64,000 nt of DNA from Entamoeba histolytica HM-1:IMSS (GCF_000208925.1 NW_001914878.1:63428-127427); one strand, 5' to 3'; positions 10,468 through 21,217 are shown, counted from the first letter of the stretch. Program-made: numbers and translations. The notes: a model not told the origin generated them from the sequence alone.

Positions 10468-10940
10468 TTTATTCAAGCAATTCAACTAAAAACACTTTCA
10501 TTTTTTAGTTTAGTTTAATTAAAATCAATTTGAATAACTTTTTCTATATTTAGATTTTTGTTTATAAAACTTTTTTTTTTAAAATAACGCACTATACAAA
10601 AAAAATATTTATTAGCTTTAATCTTCTTTTTTTTTTCATTATTATCTTTTTTCCTTAACAAACACAAATTTTATTTTTCTATTTCAATCTTTATTTATCA
10701 TCTGAAGACTAATTAATCAAATTCACTCAAATTAATTTTAATAGAGTTATTAAGAAATTAATGGTAATATATTTAATTGAATAGAACAATTGACAGAGAA
10801 AAAATAGTAAGATTTGGTTTTTGAAATATTATTAACTTCAATCATTGTCAAAACTCAATCTAAAAATGTTTTTAAAAACACAATAAAAAAGAAAAAATAA
10901 AAAGAGTCTAACTCAAAATAGTTTATATTCAAAGAAAGTT
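10468..10940. other. Divergent intergenic spacer
   Basis: Region between two divergent genes, AT-rich with A- and T-runs. Apart from the AACACTTTCATTT motif at 10491-10503 nothing distinctive was seen. Confidence 0.5.
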
Positions 10941-12722
10941 ATGTCAAAAGGGTTTATAAGAAGAGTTCTAATTCCTAGTTTTCAAGAAAAAGTTAATCAA
11001 ATCATCAATCAAGAAAATCCATTTCAGTTAGAAATACATGATAATTTTTTCTGTTATAGAGGATTGCCTCGAAATGAATTTACTACTCTCACACAATTAA
11101 CAGGACTAACTATAACTTCAGTGGGACTAACTGGTATTGGGTGTCTTACCTCCTTACAATTAATTAATCTTGACTTAACTGATAACGATATATATTCATT
11201 CTCTGCACCTCAAATGACAAAGTTAACATCATTAACTTTAGATAAAAATCCATTGTCAAGCATTGGAGAATTACCACCAAATCTTATTCATTTTTCACTG
11301 AAAGATATTGATTTTAGGTCACTTGTTCCAATATTCAAAGCAGTCACACAACTAAAAAATTTAACAAGTTTAAATTTGGAGAGATTTGCTCCATGGAGAG
11401 AATCAAATGAAGAAAAAATTGAAGAATTACAACAACAATTTGATCAAGTGAGTAATTTAGAAGATGAGTCATTGCAAGGCATTATGGGAGAAAGGGTAGC
11501 AATTCTTATTCAACAATTAATGAATCAAATAGATGAAATGACTAATGAAATACAAGGTGTTGAGGAATGTGATAATCCATTATTTAGTTTTATTATTGCT
11601 TCATTACCAAAACTTGAAACTATCAATGGACAAAAATTAGATAAAAATTCTGTACGTATAAAACAATACTCTTCTTATAAGGAAACACCAGTTATTGAAT
11701 TTAATGAAAAAAGACAGAAAGGAATACAAATAACAAGATTTGATACAGAATTACATTGTTGTAATAAATGGAATAAAATTGAAGGAATTAATAAGCCGAG
11801 ACAATTAGATTTTTCTCCAGTAACTGGAGAACTTGTTGTTGGTTCTCTTAATGGAGAAGTCTATATCTATAATGAACATTTTCCAATTAAAACAATTACT
11901 TCTATTATAAGGAAACCAATTTATGGAATTGGTTGGTTTAGAACACATCAAAACCAATCTAAAGTTGTTATTGGTAATAATGAAGGAAATTTGTTCTTAG
12001 TAAATACAAGTGATACAACTTGTAGACAATTACAAACTATTGAAATATTACTTTCACTTCACATTAATTCAAATGATGAGTCAATGGTAACTACTGGTAA
12101 TGAGTGTGGTGTTACAATATTTGATACAAATACTTTTAATATTAAACATAAATTTGATTCAATACATCAAGGTGCAGTCAATGTTGCTCGATTTGGTTCA
12201 ATTGATCCTAATTTATTAGTTACAAGTAGTCATGATAAAACAATAAAAGCATGGGATCTTAGAACAAAAATGAATAATCCAATACAAGTAATGAAGGGAG
12301 TTTCTCCATTTAATAGTGTTGGTATAAATTCTAATGACACAGCAGTTGTTGCAGCAGGTAAAGATAATTATGTAGTACGATTTGATTTGAGAAAAGGAGA
12401 GGAGGTTCGAGGATTAAATATGAAATTACAAAAATTACTAGAAGATGATAATTATACGAGGGCATACTTTAATAGTGATAATGACTCTGTTATTATTGCT
12501 TCGACTAAACAAACTTCTTTGTTTGTTTGTGATGCAGTAACAGGACGAGTAACTACTGAATGTTTCTTTGATCCATCTGAAATAGAATATTGTGATGGGT
12601 TATTAAGTTTGAGACCTCATCCATTTGATCCATATCGTGTTTACACTATTCCATTTGAAGAACAAGATTTTAAAATAAAGGGGCTTTATGAATGTGATAT
12701 AATAAATTCCTATTCACACTAA
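10941..12722 (+). CDS. Leucine-rich repeat plus WD40 protein
   Basis: 593 aa, single exon. Residues about 45-150 hold leucine-rich repeats (LTGLTITSVGLTGIGCL, LQLINLDLTDNDIYSF, LTSLTLDKNPLSSIGEL, LKNLTSLNLERF). Residues 150-215 are acidic and probably helical (EEKIEELQQQFDQVSNLEDE). From about 275 to the end is a WD40 propeller; the clearest blade is GAVNVARFGSIDPNLLV followed by TSSHDKTIKAWDLR. The order LRR then WD40 is that of LRWD1/ORCA (an origin-recognition-complex partner), and blade wording also recalls other nuclear DWD proteins, but no specific orthology is claimed. Expected role: scaffold in a nuclear or ubiquitin-ligase complex (inference). Confidence 0.75.
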   Translation: MSKGFIRRVLIPSFQEKVNQIINQENPFQLEIHDNFFCYRGLPRNEFTTLTQLTGLTITSVGLTGIGCLTSLQLINLDLTDNDIYSFSAPQMTKLTSLTLDKNPLSSIGELPPNLIHFSLKDIDFRSLVPIFKAVTQLKNLTSLNLERFAPWRESNEEKIEELQQQFDQVSNLEDESLQGIMGERVAILIQQLMNQIDEMTNEIQGVEECDNPLFSFIIASLPKLETINGQKLDKNSVRIKQYSSYKETPVIEFNEKRQKGIQITRFDTELHCCNKWNKIEGINKPRQLDFSPVTGELVVGSLNGEVYIYNEHFPIKTITSIIRKPIYGIGWFRTHQNQSKVVIGNNEGNLFLVNTSDTTCRQLQTIEILLSLHINSNDESMVTTGNECGVTIFDTNTFNIKHKFDSIHQGAVNVARFGSIDPNLLVTSSHDKTIKAWDLRTKMNNPIQVMKGVSPFNSVGINSNDTAVVAAGKDNYVVRFDLRKGEEVRGLNMKLQKLLEDDNYTRAYFNSDNDSVIIASTKQTSLFVCDAVTGRVTTECFFDPSEIEYCDGLLSLRPHPFDPYRVYTIPFEEQDFKIKGLYECDIINSYSH

Positions 12723-12818
12723 AAAATGAAATTTAAAATAAAAATTTTTTGGTTAATTTCAACTTATTTAAAATTAATAAATAAAGAAAATGACTTAGAA
12801 AATATTTAATTACTAAAG

Positions 12819-13436
12819 TTACATTTGATTGTTGAGAACATTTTTTTCTGTAAATTGTTTGTATTGAGCCAAAATAACATCATTTTTTTCTATCGTAACA
12901 GACTTTTCCTTTTGTAGAAGACTAGCTAAATATGAATTAACTTCTTTACCAATACTTTGAATTTCATTTTGAGAACAAATGTATTTTGAATTGAAGAAAA
13001 CTTTTCTGATTCTTTCCAGTCGTAATGTTTTTGATGTTGGTTTAGAATATTTTGAATCAAATTGATAATTAAATTCTCTAAGACAATCTATCAAGAAATT
13101 TTGTACAAAATATTGTTTATTCTTTGAAAATCTTCTTTGAACTGTTTTATTTGATAAATATTCTTTTCCACTAATTAACTCACATTGTTTTTTAGTGAAT
13201 TCTCTTAAATTGATCACAGAATGATCAATTATTAATGAATCAACTAACGGTGTTGGAGAAGTTATTGTACATTTTTTACTTTGCTTCTTTAGAGTAATTG
13301 CAAGGTATTGATTTAATAAAAGTATTAAAAAGGCTTGTTGATAGCAAATGTCATTCTTTAATGCATGTTCACTTTCTATTCTTTTAGCCCTAGGATTAAT
13401 TGTAGAAAGAGAAAGCTGTTCGTTACAAGAAGACAT
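12819..13436 (-). CDS. Hypothetical protein, basic, mostly helical
   Basis: 205 aa, ATG at 13436. No family recognised. A hydrophobic segment (ICYQQAFLILLLNQYLAITL, residues about 31-50) looks like a buried helix rather than a membrane span. The centre is Lys/Arg-rich (SNKTVQRRFSKNKQYF, KPTSKTLRLERIRKVFF), and the C terminus is helical (VNSYLASLLQKEKSVTIEK). The basic helical core could bind nucleic acid, but no motif proves it. It is convergent with the LRR-WD40 gene, about 96 bp between stops. Confidence 0.5.
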   Translation of the reverse strand: MSSCNEQLSLSTINPRAKRIESEHALKNDICYQQAFLILLLNQYLAITLKKQSKKCTITSPTPLVDSLIIDHSVINLREFTKKQCELISGKEYLSNKTVQRRFSKNKQYFVQNFLIDCLREFNYQFDSKYSKPTSKTLRLERIRKVFFNSKYICSQNEIQSIGKEVNSYLASLLQKEKSVTIEKNDVILAQYKQFTEKNVLNNQM

Positions 13437-14089
13437 GTTAAATTCGCTTGCAAATTTTTAGTTTTGAAAACCTTTTATATATTTCCAGAAATATTCTCTC
13501 AAAATATTGGTTTGTTAAAAAAAAAATTTGGTTTTATTATAAATAAAAACTATTGGTTATTTTTGTAGAATCTTCCAACTGGAAACGACAAAAATAATTT
13601 GAAAAATGATAAACATTAAGAAATTTCTTATTACTAATTTTTATTTCTCTCTTACTGTCACTGGTACACTTCGAATTTTAATCGTTAGTAATTTTTATAA
13701 ATAAGAAAATTGTATTAACTTCTGTTTTTTTAATTTAACTATAAAAGTAATCTTATATCAAAAACCCTGTATTTTCTCATGTCTATTCTATTTTTAATTA
13801 TCAAAAATACGATCAGTTCTTTTTAATTCGTTTCAATTCAAGTTTGAAATTCGAACTTTTTCTTTTTAAAATGGTTTGCACCATTAACAACAACTGCCAA
13901 ATATTTTTCTAGAATAAAAAAGAATAAACGAACAATGAGTAAAGTTGCATTAAAACTCTCAACACTAAATTTGTTGTTTATTTTTCTACATTTTTACATA
14001 AATTCAGATTTCTATAAAAACAAAAGTAATTAAAATGATTTATTTAAAAAAAAATAAAAAAGAATAAAAAAGAAAACTTTTACGAATTT
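13437..14089. other. Intergenic spacer
   Basis: About 650 bp, AT-rich with long A and T runs near the P4-ATPase 3' end. No coding or RNA signal seen. Confidence 0.5.
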
Positions 14090-17000
14090 TTAAGCATCAT
14101 AACCATTAGCATCTACTTCACTTGTTATTTCATTCATCTCTCTTTGTTCTTTTGGTAATTTATTAAATAATGGTTGAGAAAGACATAACTCATGATAGTA
14201 GGTATGTGCTTCTTCAGTTCCTTCAATAACAATTTTACGTTTCTTTCCGTAGTCTTCAAACTTTCTATCACTATAAATTTCTTGAAGAACCATATAATAT
14301 CCTGGAACTAAGAATCTTAAACAAAATAGTCGTAACATATTTGGAATTATTCCTACTATCACAGTAAACAACGTTACAAGATAAAAATATGGTTGTCTAA
14401 ATACAATACTAAAAACATCATAAGACAAATCCCTAATAGAAATACCTGGACAATAAACAATTAATAACATAAAAATAAAGAATAAGACTAATGATATTAT
14501 AAATGACGCTAATGTCCATAAGTTCCATGTTTTTACTTGAGTACATAATGTGAAAAATACCATAAAAAATCCACTAAATGTTAAATACATTGATACAACT
14601 GCCCATCCCCCTGTTTTTCCATTTGAACTATAAACATCTACATCAGCTAACATAAAATGAAATACAAAAGTTAATAATAAAGATTGCCATATTCCTTGTC
14701 CTAACCAATCAAGGAAACTAGCTAAACTCATTCTGCTTCCTCTTAAAATACCACGATGAACTTCTGGATTATCTTTAATAACTTGATAAGAAAGATCTTT
14801 ATCTAAACAAGCAATAAAAACTGGTGGTAATGATGTAATGAAAATATTGAAGAAAGTCATCGTATAATCATCATACATTGACATTCCACTCTGTCCATTG
14901 AAGAATGAATACCAAAACAATATTAAAAAGAATGATGCATTTTTGTAGAAACACATCTTAATTAATGTGACATTTCTTAAAAGAGAATTTCTCCCATGAA
15001 ACATAATCAATTTTGCTAAATGTCTGAATTTTCTTAATGCATAATCAGATGCTCTTGCTGCTTGAGTTCCTTCTTTACCAAATAGTCCAACTCCAATATC
15101 TCCTTCATTAATCATTGCAACATCATTTGCACCATCTCCAATTGTTAAGACAACTTTTTTAGTTGCTTCTTTGACAGTTTTGGCGATCATAGCTTTTTGT
15201 TTTGGTGTAACTCTACTACAAATAACAACAGAAGCTTTCAAAATAACTTGTCTAAATAAATCTTTTGCATGAGCCATAACAACTTGTAAAGCACCAGCTT
15301 CAAATACACACCCAATATTATATGCTTTACCTTCTGATTTACATCGTTCAATTTCTTTGTCTATTTCTTCATCCATTTCAACTAACTTTTTAGTAGTAAA
15401 TTCTTCTTTATTTTCAATTTCATCAGGAGCATTTCTTAATTTACAAATAAAAGTTTCTTTGGTTAACAAATTACATGACAACCCAATATTAATTGCAGTT
15501 TCAACTTTATCTCCTGTAATCATCCATACTTTAATTCCTCCTCTAATAAGGAATTCAATTGTTTCTGGAACACCATCTTGTAATTTGTCTTCAATAGCAG
15601 TAGCTCCAATTAATTTCAAATCAACTTCCATTTCATCTTGAATTAAAGCAACATTTTCATCATGACCTGCAACACTACTGTCAGCTTCATCATATCTTTT
15701 TCTCCATTCATTATATTGTTCTTGGCTTATTTCTTTTTTTGTAACTAATAACGTTCTTAAACCAACAACACTGAAGTCTTGTAGTTGTTTATTTGTCGCT
15801 TCAAAATTATCTTCATGAATCATCCTAGAGGCAATAATTGAATCAGCACCTTTAGTGTACATAATAATTTGACCTTCATGAGTTTGAACAATAACACTTT
15901 GTCTTTTTCTGTCTGAGTTAAATGAAAAAATTGCCAAAATCTTAAATTCTAATATTTCACCAAAGAGTGATACATAGAGCATAGTTTGTGTTCTTTTGAA
16001 GAATAAGACATTACTATCAACAGCTTGTTGGCATAATGCAACTTCATCTGGTGACTGAGATTGATAATTTATTTTATCTCCTTCTTTCTTAGGCCTTGCC
16101 TCATTACAAATAGCAAGAGCAAGTAAGTAATCTTTAATGGCTTGAGCTTTTACTTCATCAACTCCTTCTTTCATAGTAACTTTTGTATCACTGACATAAT
16201 TGATGTCTTCATTTCTTTTATCCATAACTTCCATTCCATTTTTCTCTTTGTCAATATTCCAATATAATTTGAAATTTTCTTCTAACTTTTTCCCTTCAAT
16301 GACTTCTCCATCAACAGATGCCATTTTAAACACCATTGAATTTTCAGTTAATGTACCAGTTTTATCAGATAGGACATATTCAACAAGTGCTAATTCATCA
16401 TTTAGTATAGATGTTTTTGCAGCCATTTTTTCTGTAACAAGTTGTCCATCTTCATCAATATTATAAATATTAAAATCAGTGTCACATTCCATTAACATTG
16501 TTTGAATGAATTTAGCAACTTCAAGGGAAACAGCACATGAAATTGGAATTAAGTAAGATAACAATCCAAAATATCTAAAGAATGTTTGAACAGCATTTTT
16601 TCCAACACTAATGTCTTCCATATCTAAATACCATGAATCTCTTCCAGTACGTACAAGGAATAAAGAACCAGCAATAGTAGCAACAATAACAATAACTATT
16701 TTAAAACAAAAAATCCCGAATACAAATTGATTCATTCTTGCATCAGTATGTGCAAACTTAGTTCTTAATGATGGTTGGTTCAATGCTAATTTAGAATGTT
16801 TTCCACAATGACAAACTAAGGCAGTGCATTTCTCTGTATCTTTAATTACTGCTCCACCAATTAATAGATTAGCAGCAGAGACAGGAATATCTTTTGTTGA
16901 CCCATTTTCATCTTGAATGCTAATTGTTGCATTATATTGATTAAAATATTCATTTGGTGGATTACAATGCATTGTACCTACCATTTTTAAGGTATCAATA

Positions 17001-17590
17001 TTATTTAAGTCTTTTGGAACAAAAACCTCTTTTAAGTTAGTTTCACCATCTAAAGCAGCTGTTTGGACAAAAACAATACCATCGTCGTTTGATGAACTCA
17101 ATGGAATACAATCAGCTGGAATTCTGTCATTTGTTTTTAATTCAAGAACATACCCAGTTCTTACTTCAGCTGAAGTAATACTTATAAGGTTACCATCAGA
17201 CACATTAACTCTAGTATATTTAGCATTATTAAATCCACGATCAGCAATCCATCTCCTAATATCTTCAATTATTTCTTTAATACCTGATACACACAAAACA
17301 AAAACAAGAGGAAGAACATTAGTAATTGGATTGGTAGCACTAATTTGAGGTATAAGTGAAATAATAGCAACAAGTAAAAAATAAATATTAGTCACATGTT
17401 TGAATTGGTTGTATAAGAAAAGAGGAAGAAAAGAAATAATTGAATATTTTGTTGTTGATACCTTATTTCCAGGGAATTTTTTATTCTTTTTGTCATCATA
17501 TATATAAATTAATGGTAATGGAATTTTTCTAACATCCTTTGGTTTTAAACAAGGGAATATTTTAAAGAACGTCTTTGAGATAAATCCCAT
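14090..17590 (-). CDS. P4-type ATPase, phospholipid flippase
   Basis: 1166 aa, single exon, about the normal length for the family. The N terminus has the P4 signature LPLFLYNQFKHVTNIYFLL. The actuator motif is DGETNLKEV (about 180). M4 carries PISCAVSLEV in place of the usual PISL-type motif. The phosphorylation site is SDKTGTLTEN (Asp about 408), the nucleotide domain has SPDEVALCQQA, and the hinge has TGDKVETAINIG and GDGANDVAMI (about 818). About ten membrane spans follow the P4 layout. It would move aminophospholipids to the cytosolic leaflet using ATP. A Cdc50-type beta subunit is normally needed; none is in this window. The C-terminal tail is short and has no obvious regulatory domain. 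Confidence 0.95.
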   Translation of the reverse strand: MGFISKTFFKIFPCLKPKDVRKIPLPLIYIYDDKKNKKFPGNKVSTTKYSIISFLPLFLYNQFKHVTNIYFLLVAIISLIPQISATNPITNVLPLVFVLCVSGIKEIIEDIRRWIADRGFNNAKYTRVNVSDGNLISITSAEVRTGYVLELKTNDRIPADCIPLSSSNDDGIVFVQTAALDGETNLKEVFVPKDLNNIDTLKMVGTMHCNPPNEYFNQYNATISIQDENGSTKDIPVSAANLLIGGAVIKDTEKCTALVCHCGKHSKLALNQPSLRTKFAHTDARMNQFVFGIFCFKIVIVIVATIAGSLFLVRTGRDSWYLDMEDISVGKNAVQTFFRYFGLLSYLIPISCAVSLEVAKFIQTMLMECDTDFNIYNIDEDGQLVTEKMAAKTSILNDELALVEYVLSDKTGTLTENSMVFKMASVDGEVIEGKKLEENFKLYWNIDKEKNGMEVMDKRNEDINYVSDTKVTMKEGVDEVKAQAIKDYLLALAICNEARPKKEGDKINYQSQSPDEVALCQQAVDSNVLFFKRTQTMLYVSLFGEILEFKILAIFSFNSDRKRQSVIVQTHEGQIIMYTKGADSIIASRMIHEDNFEATNKQLQDFSVVGLRTLLVTKKEISQEQYNEWRKRYDEADSSVAGHDENVALIQDEMEVDLKLIGATAIEDKLQDGVPETIEFLIRGGIKVWMITGDKVETAINIGLSCNLLTKETFICKLRNAPDEIENKEEFTTKKLVEMDEEIDKEIERCKSEGKAYNIGCVFEAGALQVVMAHAKDLFRQVILKASVVICSRVTPKQKAMIAKTVKEATKKVVLTIGDGANDVAMINEGDIGVGLFGKEGTQAARASDYALRKFRHLAKLIMFHGRNSLLRNVTLIKMCFYKNASFFLILFWYSFFNGQSGMSMYDDYTMTFFNIFITSLPPVFIACLDKDLSYQVIKDNPEVHRGILRGSRMSLASFLDWLGQGIWQSLLLTFVFHFMLADVDVYSSNGKTGGWAVVSMYLTFSGFFMVFFTLCTQVKTWNLWTLASFIISLVLFFIFMLLIVYCPGISIRDLSYDVFSIVFRQPYFYLVTLFTVIVGIIPNMLRLFCLRFLVPGYYMVLQEIYSDRKFEDYGKKRKIVIEGTEEAHTYYHELCLSQPLFNKLPKEQREMNEITSEVDANGYDA

Positions 17591-17948
17591 AGTATGTATA
17601 TTTTAAGATGAAGTGATAACAAGCTCATTCCTTTTGCTTGAACTTTGCTTCTTTTTTAATTTTTGTGATTGAACTTGTGAGAAATATCATCTTTTCTTTT
17701 TTCTTTTCATTCACCATTTTAAGGTTTTTAAAATGAAAAGGTAATGACGTTTTTCCTTTATTGAAAGTAATTATTTGTTATTTTTGGTTTCATTATTTTT
17801 GTTTTCTTTTTCATTTTCTATACACACTAAGTTTTATATCAAACAATATATTTATGATATATAAAACAATTTTAATGAGATTTTACATTTTTAAAAATCC
17901 ATATTGTTTAATAAAAGTAACGGTTGAACTAACAAAAAGAAGGAATTT
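17591..17948. other. Divergent spacer, T-rich
   Basis: 358 bp between the divergent P4-ATPase and coiled-coil genes. Minus strand near 17616-17630 has AATGAGCT, one base off the GAAC element. Nothing else noted. Confidence 0.45.
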
Positions 17949-19535
17949 ATGGATAGAGAATTAAGGCAACAGAATTTAGCATTATTAAAATTATTATTGC
18001 AAGTAATCAAAGTAACTTCTAAGGCATCTGGAGAATTTTATTGTTTAACAAAAACAAGCAATGAAGATGTAAGAGATTTAGTTCAACAAAAATATAGTAT
18101 TAATGAAACTAATCTAATTCACTTAAAAACAATTTTTCAACACTGCAATGATAGACTAATTCAAAAAATTAAAGAAATGGCTCCTAAATTACTTCCTAAT
18201 GAATTTGAATTAATGCTAAATGCAATTAAACAAAATAATGAAGATGAAGGGTGTGGGTATTATATACAAACACACATGGAAGAAACAAATTTAAAAGCAA
18301 GTCAATTATCATGTGTTTATAAAGTATTTCATGAAGAATTTAGTATTAATTTGAAAGATCATATTACTGAAATTGAAAAAGATAGAAGTCAATATGAAGA
18401 AATTATTGAAGAGAAAGAACAAAAGATAAAAGAATTGGAAGAAGAAATTGATATTGCTTTGAATCATAATTATGACATGGATCAAAAATTACAAGAACAA
18501 GAAGAAATACTCGAACAATATCAAAGCTACTGTTTTGATGAAGAAGGAAATCAAAAAGAATTTAAAACAAGAGAAAGTGAAATGTTTAAAATGAATACCA
18601 TTGAGTCACTTAATAACCAAGTTTCTCAATTACAAAGAATTATTGAAGAAAAAGATATCGAAATAGTAAAATTAAAGAACCAAATACAAAATAAAGAAGA
18701 GCAAATAGAATATCAATCAGATGATAATGTTAATAACTTCACCATTAAAAATTTAAAGACAAGAATTGAAGAGTTGGAGAAACAATGTAATTTATATGAA
18801 AAACAAAGAAATGAATTTAATGAAAAACTCAAAGAAAATTCATTAATTCTTGATAAAAAAGAAAATGAATTAATAGAAAAAGAAATTGAATTAGAAACAA
18901 AATTAAGAGAAATTGAATTAAAAGATATGAAAATAGGAGATTTAGAAACAGAATTAAATGAAAAAGTTGAAGAAGAACAAAATAATACAACATTACAAGT
19001 TTTGATTGAGGAAATGCATTTAGAAATACAAGAAAAAGAACAACACATAAATCTATTAAAAGAAAATATAAATAAGGAACAAGAAGAAATTTTACAATTA
19101 AAAGAACAACTTATTACAAAAGATAATGAACTAAAAACAGTTATGGAAGAATTAAATAAACAAAGAATTTCATTAGAATCAAAAATAAATGATGCAATTA
19201 ATAAAGAGCATCAAAAAAATGAAAAAATACAAATTGAAACAGATGAACAAATTTCTTCTCAAAAATTCATTCCAACAAACATTGTTTCAAAAGATGAGAA
19301 TATAATTATAACACCAAAGATATCTCTCAGAGACAAAATAAAAAAATTCGAACAACCACTTGACAATGAATCTTCTTCAAGAAAAACAGAAGTAAAAATT
19401 CAAAATTCAAAAAAATCTTCATTCATTTCAACACCAAAACCACTCACTAGCTTTACTCAATATCAACAAACACAACCAAGAAGGTTATCAAATATGAGTG
19501 TAAGAGACAAAATTGCATTATTTAATCAAAAATAA
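17949..19535 (+). CDS. Coiled-coil protein with repeated RDKI-x2-F motifs
   Basis: 528 aa, ATG at 17949. Residues 1-125 are globular and helical (LALLKLLLQVIKVTS, IFQHCNDRLIQKI). Residues about 135-420 form a long Glu/Lys-rich coiled coil (EEIIEEKEQKIKELEEE, LNNQVSQLQRIIEEKD). The last 80 residues are basic and Ser/Thr-rich, with two copies of a short motif: ISLRDKIKKFEQ and MSVRDKIALFNQ, the second at the extreme C terminus. It probably dimerises as a scaffold or tether, with the motif as a docking peptide (inference). No enzymatic domain seen. Golgin-like or cytoskeletal roles are both open. Confidence 0.7.
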   Translation: MDRELRQQNLALLKLLLQVIKVTSKASGEFYCLTKTSNEDVRDLVQQKYSINETNLIHLKTIFQHCNDRLIQKIKEMAPKLLPNEFELMLNAIKQNNEDEGCGYYIQTHMEETNLKASQLSCVYKVFHEEFSINLKDHITEIEKDRSQYEEIIEEKEQKIKELEEEIDIALNHNYDMDQKLQEQEEILEQYQSYCFDEEGNQKEFKTRESEMFKMNTIESLNNQVSQLQRIIEEKDIEIVKLKNQIQNKEEQIEYQSDDNVNNFTIKNLKTRIEELEKQCNLYEKQRNEFNEKLKENSLILDKKENELIEKEIELETKLREIELKDMKIGDLETELNEKVEEEQNNTTLQVLIEEMHLEIQEKEQHINLLKENINKEQEEILQLKEQLITKDNELKTVMEELNKQRISLESKINDAINKEHQKNEKIQIETDEQISSQKFIPTNIVSKDENIIITPKISLRDKIKKFEQPLDNESSSRKTEVKIQNSKKSSFISTPKPLTSFTQYQQTQPRRLSNMSVRDKIALFNQK

Positions 19536-19570
19536 TTTAACTAAAGTCACTTTTTGTTAACATAGTTATA

Positions 19571-20515
19571 TTAATTATGCATAATATCAATGAATTGGGA
19601 ATAGGTAATTGTTGACTTCGCTTTAATGGCTTTCATAACAATTTCTTTCTTCTTTGAAGACAATTTGATTGTCTCAATTAATAATACCAACTCTTCTCCA
19701 TCTAACTCTCCATTTGAATTATTGTCAATAAGCCTGAACATTGCTTCATATAACATTGGATTAGTAAAGTATGTTGCTGAACGACTAACATCTTTTAATA
19801 ACTCAATAAGAAATCCAAATTGTTTAATTTTTATTTTTTCAGATTGAGTAGTTGATGTTATAATACTGATAACAAGGTCAAGGGCATTTTTTGTTTCACA
19901 TCCTCTTGGAAACATAAATCGAGCAATGTGAGAAACAAGATCTTTTGCATTAATATATCCAAATTGGCAATTATCAAGTTTTTTAAATAAGGCATTATAC
20001 TTAGCTTCAAGATGAAGGAAGAGAATTTCAGGTTTTATTGCAATACATAAAAACTCAAATTCAGTTAATTCCGTTTGAGGACCTTTAGTAATAGCATAGT
20101 CTCTAATATCTTCAAACATATCTTTATATCCAAACATTGTAACATTCGACTCTTCTAATTTAGATAAAGTATGAGCTATTTCACTACAAGATACAGTCCC
20201 ATTCATATCACTGTCAATAGCTCTAAATATTTCTATAAATAATACAATAACTAAGTCAGCTTTAATTTTAACAAATTTAGGCTCACAACACTTATTATAA
20301 CACCACATGAAATGTTCAAATTCTTTTTGATTTAGTGCATTATCATTATCTACATCACATAAAGAAAAAAAGAATCTCATACAGTCTATAGTTGTAGGAT
20401 CAGTAGAACCAACTAATGGAATCATAATATTCATTACTTCATCACAACTGACTCTTCCTGAATGAGTTTTATCAACAATATAAAAAGCAAGCTTATTCGC
20501 AAATAAAAAGTTCAT
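19571..20515 (-). CDS. EF-hand calcium-binding protein with about five EF-hand loops
   Basis: 314 aa. Loops resembling EF-hands: VDKTHSGRVSCDEV (about 14), CDVDNDNALNQKEF (about 52), IDSDMNGTVSCSEI (about 97), a degenerate LDNCQFGYINAKDL (about 175), and IDNNSNGELDGEEL (about 273). Loops 2, 3 and 5 keep Asp/Asn at positions 1, 3 and 5 and Glu at position 12, so they should bind calcium; loop 4 lacks them. It resembles the family of multi-EF-hand proteins common in Entamoeba, unlike 16-kDa calmodulins. Role: calcium sensor or buffer. The stop lies 35 bp from that of the convergent coiled-coil gene. Confidence 0.8.
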   Translation of the reverse strand: MNFLFANKLAFYIVDKTHSGRVSCDEVMNIMIPLVGSTDPTTIDCMRFFFSLCDVDNDNALNQKEFEHFMWCYNKCCEPKFVKIKADLVIVLFIEIFRAIDSDMNGTVSCSEIAHTLSKLEESNVTMFGYKDMFEDIRDYAITKGPQTELTEFEFLCIAIKPEILFLHLEAKYNALFKKLDNCQFGYINAKDLVSHIARFMFPRGCETKNALDLVISIITSTTQSEKIKIKQFGFLIELLKDVSRSATYFTNPMLYEAMFRLIDNNSNGELDGEELVLLIETIKLSSKKKEIVMKAIKAKSTITYSQFIDIMHN

Positions 20516-20776
20516 TTAAATTAACTAGTTCAAATGAGGAATCTTTTTTCTTAATTAAATTATTCATTTTTCCTTTAGTTTAATGTTCAATTTTATTAAA
20601 TTTTTTGTTATTCACTATTTTTAAAACTCTTCTAAAGAAATATAAAAATTTACTTGTATTAGACTTTTCGTTACTCTTGACACTCCCAATAAGTTGTACT
20701 TTTACTATAATAAAATAGTTTCTCTTAAACCAATTCAAAAAACCCTCTTTTCCAACAATTAAAAATAACACAAGAC

Positions 20777-21217
20777 TTATTGTCTTTCACCTCTAATTCT
20801 TCTTGCAAGTTGCATATCTTTTGGCATAATAGTGACTCTTTTAGCATGAAGTGAACATAAATTAGTGTCTTCAAAAAGACCAACAAGATAAGCTTCAGCA
20901 GCTTCTTGAAGAGCAGCAATAGCAGCAGACTGGAATCTAAGATCAGACTTTGATTGTTGGGCAATTTCTCTGACCAAATGTTGGAATGGTAATTTTCTTA
21001 ATAAAAGCTCTGTTGAACGCTGATAAAATTTAATTTCTTGTAAAGCCTTGATCCCAGGATGAGAGTGTCTAGCAACTGGCTTCTTTTGTGAAACACCAGC
21101 AACAGCCTTCTTAGAAGAGACTGCAGCCTTTTTAGACGCCGACTTTGGAGCATAATATTTTCTTGGTTGCTTAGAAGTGGTTGGTCTTTCGGTGTTGTTA
21201 CCCTTAGTTCGAGCCAT
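20777..21217 (-). CDS. Histone H3 with divergent N-terminal tail
   Basis: 146 aa, versus 135-136 for canonical H3. The histone fold is highly conserved: [52 protein letters not shown], and [19 protein letters not shown] then RQ. Loop 1 has normal length, which argues against a centromeric CenH3. The tail begins ARTK as usual (Lys4 kept) but then reads [21 protein letters not shown]. Both ARKS contexts around Lys9 and Lys27 are gone. Entamoeba H3 is known from the literature to be divergent. It sits alone here, with no paired H4 gene. Whether it is the bulk H3 or a variant cannot be told. Confidence 0.93.
   Translation of the reverse strand: MARTKGNNTERPTTSKQPRKYYAPKSASKKAAVSSKKAVAGVSQKKPVARHSHPGIKALQEIKFYQRSTELLLRKLPFQHLVREIAQQSKSDLRFQSAAIAALQEAAEAYLVGLFEDTNLCSLHAKRVTIMPKDMQLARRIRGERQ

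Noticed and set aside
18713..19048. Ser/Cys-rich minus frame inside the coiled-coil gene
   Set aside because: Antisense of repetitive Glu/Lys codons; typical shadow.
20509..20516. AATGAACT on the minus strand at the EF-hand gene start
   Set aside because: It overlaps the start codon itself (ATG AAC), so it probably reflects the Met-Asn codons, not a promoter element.
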